A DNA stretch of 64,000 nt from Peromyscus leucopus (taxonomy: Eukaryota; Chordata; Mammalia; Rodentia; Cricetidae). The translations under genes and the position numbers were made by a program. Each line of letters begins with the position of its first letter. The first letter of the stretch is position 1. A model generated the notes under the pieces. It did not search any database, had not been told where the DNA came from, and saw nothing but the letters and a program-made list of their open reading frames with translations. Where the stretch lies: the NCBI RefSeq assembly GCF_004664715.2, contig NC_051071.1:3311501-3375500 (forward strand), read 5' to 3'. Shown piece after piece: positions 56,856 through 64,000 of this stretch.

Positions 56856-57663
56856 CACTTTGGGCAAGAAGACAATAAGAGTTCTGAACAGAAATAGAAC
56901 CAAGAGGAGGCACGGTGGTATTTTAAAACTAAGAAGCGTGGAGGGGTGTTGAAGTAGTGTGTTATGGTTTGTGTCTCGATTGACCTTTAAAGAGTCCAAG
57001 TCTTAAATGTTTTCATTCTTAGTAGCACATGGGAAATTGTGGAAGCTTCAAGGTGGTGCTCTGTGAGCCTCTGTCTTGCTGAGTCCTCTAGCCTTGCCCT
57101 CAGATCAGAGAGGAGACCATTCACACAATGGTTCTTTAAGTTCAGTTGACTGCCCTGCCTTGGGGACCATCTTCTACCAGGCCCTGGAGCAGCTACAACT
57201 TCACATTGCTGTCTTAGCATTCACAAGCTGAATTCAGAAGGCTCACGTCACAGGGACCTTTCTACAAGTCCCTGTGTGGACATGGGCATGAGGCTGCGTT
57301 TCCATTTCTAGAAGGGGCTACTATTAATAACACATGCCAATGACTCGAGAGGTAAGCCTCGCCCTCATTTAAATTCATTGATATGTCCTTGGCAATGACA
57401 GCTAATTTTGTATTATGTGGGCTTGTCTTTTAAGAATCATGACCACATACTGGTTTAGTGTCAAGATGTGTCTCAGTTTATGGCTCTAATTGTATGAGTG
57501 TATATGTACTGCTTTTCTAGCCAATAATTTTCGCTTTGTCATGAAGACTAGAAATTAATTTTCCTGTCACTCTGCTTTGGACATAATTTCCTCACTCCTC
57601 AGGGGACAGAATCACCTAATTTGAATCTCATCTAAACCGCTTAGTTCAGTTGTGAGAAAGCCA

Positions 57664-57729
57664 AAACCATGCATGGGAGTCTGTCTGTCTGCCTCTTTCT
57701 CCCTTTCCCTCCCTTTCTCTCCTCTTTGC

Positions 57730-57774
<45 letters not shown>

Positions 57775-57775
57775 T
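57664..57775. repeat. CT-rich block with (TC)n core
   Basis: A pyrimidine-rich region with an uninterrupted (TC)n at about 57735-57772. Confidence 0.9.
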
Positions 57776-59631
57776 TTATCTCTCATTTGTTCCTACACCT
57801 GTTCATTATTCAACAGGTAGGAATGTCTGGGGTCATACGCACACTAGCCACTGTTCAGGAGACTTGTATCTGTCGGCTCATGACCTAGCGGTGGTGGAAT
57901 CTATTAGCAGGGCCAGAGCTCTTGTTCTGCTTTTGAACCCCAAACGAGGTGCTTGAGGCCATATAGCTGCTGGTTGAATTTGAACCCAGCGTGGTTGAAA
58001 TTCGCTCCCATCCACTGTGTACTACTGTGTTATGTTAGGGGTCAGAGCCCAGACTTGACCAACTGCAAGATCCTGGAACAAACCTCACAGATACACAGAA
58101 TGACAAGAGATAACGTATGAACAGTGTTCAGATGAATCTAGAATACTAGCCATGTAGCAGCCATTAGTCCTGGCCCCTCCCCCTCCTGGAAACCCTTTGA
58201 AAGTGATTGCCACGGTCTGACTCTCCAAGAGCGTCCTCAGGTCAGAAATAACACCTTCCCACTTCCTCCTCTGTAGATGCGAGGAGGGCATGGTTGGCAC
58301 TCTGTTTTATCCTCTCACGTGCCTCTGTCCCCATCTCCTTACTTTAGATGCTCCTATAGTGTCTACAAGAGCTTGGTTGAGATGTTAGTCCCTCTGTGGA
58401 ACTCTGGCCTGTGTACCTGGAGGGCTCCTGTATCTGTACTTCACCCACTACTCAGGTAATTTCTACCTGCAGGAAAGGCTCCACAGGGCCAAGGCGTTAT
58501 GACAAGTAGACGAGACCCCTTTTCATACCGGACAGGAGCTAAGTGGCCACCTGGTACATCCTATGGGGCCAGCCCCATCATCTGGGGTGCTCACCGCCAT
58601 CCTAATTCCCACCCTCAAAGATCATCCTCCCTCTGGGTACCTCTGTCCTCTCCACTAAGGCCACATCTCCCTTCCAGGTGTCAGGCCCTCATGACAGCCT
58701 TCAGACTGGAAATGAGGTGCAGAGATCGGCTATCCTTCAAAGCAAGGCTTTCAAGTGCTTTGTTGATGAGATTCTCTGAGCTGCCTTGGGGCCGCGCACA
58801 CACATAAAATATGTAGAAGGAAACGGCTGTCTTTGTGTTTTCTCCTTCCCTCTGCCTGACTTCAACGCCCTGTCAGGTTTCCTTAAATTGATTGCTCAGG
58901 AGAGAAGCTGTCTGGGGGAAACCATTGTGTTCCCTCCTGGGAGGATAATTCCAGCAGGTCCCTGGTTTACTGCCATTTCCTCATGGGGAGGGCATATTGG
59001 GGGGATCTCAGCCATTTATCCCTCACTCTCCTCATTCCTCACTTTCTTAGATAGGTAATCTCCCCGAGGCCGTGGGCTGGGCACTGTCAATGTGAGTTGA
59101 TTGTGGTCCTAGAACCAGTCCAGATGGACTAGATAGTGGCTGAGATCATCGCTTGCTAGAGAGGCATGGCTGCTGAGTGAACACAGGGTTTGGGGGTGAG
59201 GGGTCAGGGCTGAGAGCTTATCTGTGCTTGTAGGGTGCAGGTGATTTCCCTGGAGGGAGCCCTTGGACACCCGTGTGGAGCTGAGCCTTTCACACCCGGA
59301 GATATGAAAGCTCTCCCATCAATACCAAGTGTTACAGCTTGGGGATCTGAACTTAAGAGCCAAAGCAGAACGCCAGTCCCTGACTTCTGAGTAGGGACGA
59401 TGCCTGAAGCAGGAACCGATGGAAGCTACGAAAATCAGCATTCTTCAGAGTCACCTTCAGCTGAGAAGGTCTGTCAGGGGGACATGGGTGACAAAACCAT
59501 GTCATGTGTAGACACATGCAGGGTAGATTTGTGGAGATGGAGGTTAACCTCACCCTGGGAAGAAGAAAGTGGAAGCCCCCCTCCTCGTACCCAGAATTCT
59601 CGGTGTGGGCCTCTTTTTCTCTGAGTAATTA

Positions 59632-59795
59632 AAAAAATGACATTTATGTATGTGTGGACACATATGTGGAGGTCAGAGGACAACTGGTTGGGGTTGGTTC
59701 TCTCCTTCTACCATGTGGGTCCCAGGGATCTAACCCAGGTCCTCAGACTTGGTGGTAAACGCTTTTAGACACTGAGCCATCTAAGTAGTTTTTAA
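59632..59795 (-). repeat. B3/B2 SINE
   Basis: TGGAGGTCAGAGGACAACTG, TACCATGTGGGTCCCAGGGA, CCCAGGTCCTCAGACTTGGT and GACACTGAGCCATCTAAG are reversed B3 landmarks. Confidence 0.85.
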
Positions 59796-61124
59796 CCTTG
59801 TAGGTCAGTCTCAGAATGAATCTAATCCTACTCAAGTTTTAGCAAACAGCTAATGCTCACCAGGCAGGTACGCATGCAAGTGTTAAGATCATGGTTCTTA
59901 GGACAAGACAGAGGAGGTCCAAACCCATCATTTCTTAGCTCTGTGATGCAGAAAATCAATCTGAACTGCTTTCCATCAGTCTATAGATTGAGAATAAGGC
60001 TAGTTTGGAAAGAAAAAATTTGGCGGCTCACCTTTAACCCATTTTCTATTCCTGGGATAGGAAGAGTGAAACCAAAATGAAAAGAAAATGACCTGGTCGT
60101 TTCTCTACTCAACATGCCAATCCTACCTCAGGGTGGTACTGAAGAGCAGGAAGGCAAGAGAGCGTCCTACATGCTCAGCACTGTTTGCAGGAGGCACCTG
60201 GTCTAAGATTAGCAGGTAGCTCAGGGATGGCCCACAGGAGAGGTCAGGGCAGCTCCTGGTCCTCAGTGGTAGGAGGCATGGAGGTCCTCCTGCTCACAGA
60301 TGAGCACTAGGGAAACCAGGGATGCTAAACATGCAGGGTTGTCTCTTCAAAGGGAGAGATGTATAACTGGTTCGCTGCCCAGAAGGCTGGGAAGAGAGGT
60401 GTTAATAGCCTGGTGACCCCTGCACCATCTGTATGGCCAGACCTCATGGGCTCCCACAGATTCTTACGTTTACCTCAGTCAATCTATAGCTATCTTCTCT
60501 CTGTCTGCAGATCCTTATCATGAACTTTGTTTACCACAAGCCTACTTTCTCAGTTAATCTCTATAATCTATAGAACCTGTCTTTATGGATGATGTCACTT
60601 GTACTTTACAAGAGTTTCAAAGTAAGCATGTCTTAAGCTTTGCTGTACACATAGGATTGTGTTAATTATCATCAAGAAGCTTTTTTTCCCAAATTGTGCT
60701 ATGCTTAACTATGCCTGAAATAAATGAGCTGGTGCCAGACCCTTGAAGTTTGAACACACACTGGCTACTGAGTTCTGTCGAATGGGACTTCCTCCCTGCT
60801 TCATGTGAACTGACACTCTGCTGGTCTTGGTGTCTGCAGAGACTCTTCCTGTGTAAGTGACAGGACAACAGTGCCTGTCTCTTCTAGAGCCCTCGTGTGG
60901 ACCAAGGTGCACCCTCAGATGGCTGGGGAAAGCTGGGCATCTGTCTTGATGTGCTAATTACATTCCCACGGTATTTTTGGGGGGTCAAAACATTTAGAAA
61001 CAGGGCCTAGCCCACAGTCAGCACTCTACAGATGCTGCTGTCCACACCTCAGGTCTCTAGGTGGTGGCAGCATGCAGGGGTGTTTCTCCTTCTGACAGTC
61101 TGCTGCCCTGCCAGGCAGGTACCT

Positions 61125-61545
61125 GTCTTAGTTAGGGTTTCTATTACTGTGATAAAACACCATGACCAAAAGCAACTTGGGGAAGATAGTGTTTGTTTCA
61201 GCTTACAGATCTGAGGTCACACTCCATCACCGAGAGAAGGCAGGGCAGGAACCAGGAGGCAGGAGCTCATTCAGGCGCCATGGAGGAGTGCTGCTTCCTG
61301 GCTTGCTCCTTATGGCTTGCTTAGTCTGCTTTCTTATAGCACCCAGGACCAGCAGCCCAGGGGAGGTGCCACCCACAGTGAAATAGGCCCTCCCTCATCA
61401 ATTATCAATCAGGAAAATACATCACCACAGGCTTATCCGCAGGTCAATGCGGTGGGGGGGCATTTTCTCAATTGTGAGTCCCTCTTCCAGAATGACTCTA
61501 GTGTATGTCAAGTGGACATGAATCTAGTCTGCACAATGTCTCCTT
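61125..61545 (-). repeat. URR1-like hAT-Charlie DNA element
   Basis: CTGTCTTAGTTAGGGTTTCT, TGTGATAAAACACCATGACC, ATGGAGGAGTGCTGCTTCCT and GTGTATGTCAAGTGGACATG are landmarks shared with the 9061 copy. The CTTAGTTAGGGTTTCTATTA end is intact here. Confidence 0.8.
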
Positions 61546-62631
61546 TGTCCTCGAGCCATTCTGAAGCCCTGCCTTCATGGTGAGGGATATGTGCATGTGT
61601 TGGTGTGCGTGGCATTTCTACGATCATTTCAAGTCCCCCTCAGCCATCTCATCACGGTTCCCTGGTACTCGGGATGGGGACAAATGCATTCCACTCAACA
61701 ATCACAAATAGGAACCAACATGGTGTCTGAAAGTAAGCGGCACTAGATGAGACAGAAGTTTAATTCCATTTGCTTTGCTCGAAATCTAATAGGCAGGTGT
61801 CACCTTGACTGATTAATGAGATTCTGGGATCATCTTGCACACCAGGTAATATATGACTGACTGAGCACCAGCCCCACAATTTAGTCTTCATCAACATAGA
61901 GAAAAAGCAAAGCAAGGCTATGAACACCCCCTCAGGAAGAGAGGGTGCAACCCCGTTGGATGACGCCCTAAACCTACCTCTCAGCACCAGTGTTAGGGAG
62001 GCTCTAGCTGGACACAGCCACAAGGCCAGGAAAATGTCAAGGTCTTCAACAACACCCCATCTTACAGACAAGGAAACTGAGGCACGAGAAGAACCAACTT
62101 TCCCAGTTGATGGCTCCACAGTCAGCAGGCACTGGGCAAGATGGTGGATAGGGGCTGGGTTCCCCTGCTCCTGAGTGACAATGGCCTTCCCTAGAGCTGC
62201 CAGGAACCCCGAGGGAGTTTACTCTCAAGTTCCTGGAGTGCAGCTGATCAGCAGTGACTCATCCATCCTAGCCACCATTATCAGTGAACTTCCTCAGTAC
62301 CTGTGCCTTCTCTGAGGCACAGATGTACCTTGATTATCTTTGATTCCTCACAAGTCGGTCCTAAGCCCGGCACACAGCATCCCAGGTTCGTCATTATTGG
62401 GCTCTTAGACATTACCATCGGCAGGTGTGTCAATTAGCATGTATCTATCTGACCTTTGTGGGCAGCATGAAGGCAGCCCACTGCACTCCAGTAAGGTCTA
62501 AAGCTGGAGCACACCCTTTCCCCCCATTAGGCTTTGCTTTTTCCTGGGCCCGAAGTTCTCCACCAGTCAAGGAGATATCTGAGCCGTACCCTAGTCCCCC
62601 AGGCCAGGCATAACACAAGAGGGTGTCTTAC

Positions 62632-62707
62632 CTGGGCCGCTGCAGAATGAGGCGATGATGGCCAAGATGCACACAATGCTTAGGTAAGGGACCCATGGCG
62701 CTTGGTC
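62632..62707 (-). CDS. SLC2A9: SLC2A9 (GLUT9) coding exon, 76 bp
   Basis: It encodes [20 protein letters not shown], then FCSGP and the first base of a Gly codon. This is the loop after helix 9 and most of helix 10 of the urate/hexose transporter. The acceptor is strong (CCCTTTTCCTGCAG before 62707; phase 0). The donor is CCCAG|GTAAGA at 62632/62631 (phase 1). From memory, a 76-bp exon at this position is shared with related GLUT genes. The split glycine joins exactly to GT of the 43555-43682 exon, restoring SGPGGIPF, so the two exons belong to one transcript. The PYLSIV motif lines up with SYLSIV of GLUT1. Upstream exons are not in the window. Confidence 0.95.
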
Positions 62708-63532
62708 CTGCAGGAAAAGGGCAATGTGAACAGGCAAGGAGCAGCAGGATGTCTGCATTTTCCTGACTCCATCTGTGTGACAGGCCATTTCATATCTCTG
62801 AGCCTCAATTGCTGCAAAGTGCAACCGTCAGAGTCATTCTGTCCTCTGATTTCCCAGATGTGGGAAATGAGATGATGCCCACAGAATCCCACAGGCCCCA
62901 GTATGCCAGAAGCGGTAAGTAAGTGTATATGTAACAGCGATTGAATCCTTGGTTTAAAGCAAAGCGTCGGAGACAATGTTCGGGTATTGTTACACTGAAA
63001 TTTCTCTCAGTTGTCATTCTGTGTAAAGCACCATGTTTACACTCCTGCCGTTCCATGAGTGTGGAGGGCTGACTCACTCCTGGAATGTCCAGAGGGTCTG
63101 CCGCTCATCTATAGGCAGATGCTGAGGGAGCTCCGAGGCCCTGTTGTGTGGGACTTAGATTGGGGGGATGCTTGAGGCAGAAGAAAGATGGACCCCAGAG
63201 CAGATTCCACTCCCTCTCCCAGAACCTCAGAGGGACACTGCCAAGCCACCCAGCTCAGGACCACTATGTGTCTGGATATGGGGAAATGCCAGCTCAGGCA
63301 ACACACTGTCCCCCAAGTAGGAGCCAGCTCAGCACCACCTCTGAAGGACAGGCTTCTGACATCACCACACCACTCTTGCCTCATTCTGGAACTGTTTGGA
63401 ATGTTAGGATATCCGGCTGATGACCAAGATGCCCAACTTTCAATGTTAAAATGTATTCCTGAAAATAATACCAAGACTTATCAGCCCAGTACGCGCTTGA
63501 TGAATCCAGGTTGCTCCGAGCAGGGTAGGAGC

Positions 63533-63557
63533 GGGGGGGGGGGGGGGGGGGGGGGGG
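63533..63557 (+). repeat. Homopolymer run of 25 G
   Basis: Uninterrupted G25, C25 in the SLC2A9 sense orientation, about 830 bp upstream of the 76-bp exon. Such runs are rare, and their length is often unreliable in assemblies. Confidence 0.85.
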
Positions 63558-63564
63558 CAGATTA

Positions 63565-63678
63565 TGGGGCTTGTAATAAAGACCCTGGGACCTAATCCCA
63601 CCTCTGCCATCATCCAGCTGTGAAACGTTGGTCACTTCTATTCATGATTTGGAGTTTCTCTCCATAAAAGGAGGCAGT
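63565..63678 (+). repeat. MIR SINE fragment
   Basis: CACCTCTGCCATCATCCAGC, GTGAAACGTTGGTCACTTCT and CTCCATAAAAGGAGGCAGT match the MIR core. Confidence 0.65.
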
Positions 63679-63681
63679 CTG

Positions 63682-63910
63682 GGGCTGGAGAGGTGGCTCA
63701 GCAGTTAAGGGCACTTGCTCCTCTTGCAGAGGACCCAGGTTCAATTCCCAGCACCCACCTCGTGACTCACAACTATCTTCAACTCCACTACTAGGGAATC
63801 TGACACCCTCTTCTGGGCTCAGTGGGCACCAGTCACACATGTGGTACCCAGACATACATGCAGGGGAAACATCCATATGCGTAAAATGAAATGTTAAGTT
63901 TTTAAAAAGA
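63682..63910 (+). repeat. B2/B3 SINE
   Basis: GGGGCTGGAGAGGTGGCTCA and GCAGTTAAGGGCACTTGCTC (A box), GGTTCAATTCCCAGCACCCA (B box) and ACACCCTCTTCTGGGCTCAG form a near-complete element, antisense to SLC2A9. The A and B boxes are well kept. Confidence 0.92.
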
Positions 63911-64000
63911 GACACCCGGAATTTTGTAAGGATAGTGGATATAATTGTTCTTCCACATAAGCACACATGCGCACTCCTGGACCACTCGCTCTACATGCTG

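Larger units (their letters stand above)
62708..64000 (-). other. SLC2A9: SLC2A9 intron, partial
   Basis: Intronic sequence running off the right edge. It contains MIR-like pieces at about 62800-62960 and 63565-63678, a 25-G run and a B2/B3 SINE. No exon recognised. Confidence 0.8.

Noticed and set aside
63682..63760. Internal A and B boxes resembling a tRNA gene
   Set aside because: They belong to a B2/B3 SINE, which is tRNA-derived; no cloverleaf or acceptor stem of a functional tRNA is present.

Overview
This window is vertebrate nuclear DNA from a muroid rodent. It carries B1, B2/B3, B4 and ID-type SINEs, Lx-type LINE-1 3' ends, URR1-like rodent hAT elements and rodent ERV/MaLR LTRs. The DRD5 protein is close to rat and mouse DRD5 as I remember them but not identical. 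Together with LTR types I associate with hamsters, voles and deer mice, this suggests a cricetid rodent; the species call is inference. The supplied reading frames allow alternative start codons, so most are shadows or repeat-derived.

Two real genes are visible. At the left, on the + strand, is the intact single-coding-exon gene for the D5 (D1B) dopamine receptor, DRD5 (1308-2741). It sits in a CpG-rich promoter/5'UTR region with a probable short 5'UTR intron. A 28-bp minisatellite lies about 1.1 kb upstream of the start codon. On the - strand are the last three coding exons of the urate/hexose transporter SLC2A9 (GLUT9): 62632-62707, 43555-43682 and 29365-29640. The phases join exactly (0, then 1, then 0) and a candidate poly(A) signal follows at 29137-29142. 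The genes converge tail to tail, about 26 kb apart, which matches the DRD5-SLC2A9 linkage known in mammals. The 5' part of SLC2A9 lies beyond 64000.

Layout: 1-1300 minisatellite and DRD5 promoter; 1308-2741 DRD5; 2742-29136 intergenic DNA (L2/MIR, L1 fragments, SINEs, a hAT copy, MLT1-like pieces, two ERV LTRs); 29137-29640 terminal SLC2A9 exon; 29641-43554 last intron (SINEs, L2, MaLR, long microsatellites); 43555-43682 penultimate coding exon; 43683-62631 an 18.9-kb intron with an ERV LTR, an old L1/HAL1-like stretch, a composite element with a ~205-bp satellite-like tandem array (51478-52695), MLT1 copies and a second URR1; 62632-62707 upstream exon; 62708-64000 intron with a 25-G run and a B2/B3.

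The two genes do not form a pathway. DRD5 is a Gs-coupled catecholamine receptor and SLC2A9 a renal/hepatic urate transporter; they are only neighbours. I found no CRISPR array, no prokaryotic system, no intact transposon ORF and no convincing extra protein-coding gene. The most interesting material is structural: the satellite-bearing composite element, microsatellites beside SLC2A9 splice sites, nested insertions with target-site duplications, the DRD5 uORF/intron arrangement and the pure GAG codon tract in the DRD5 tail.
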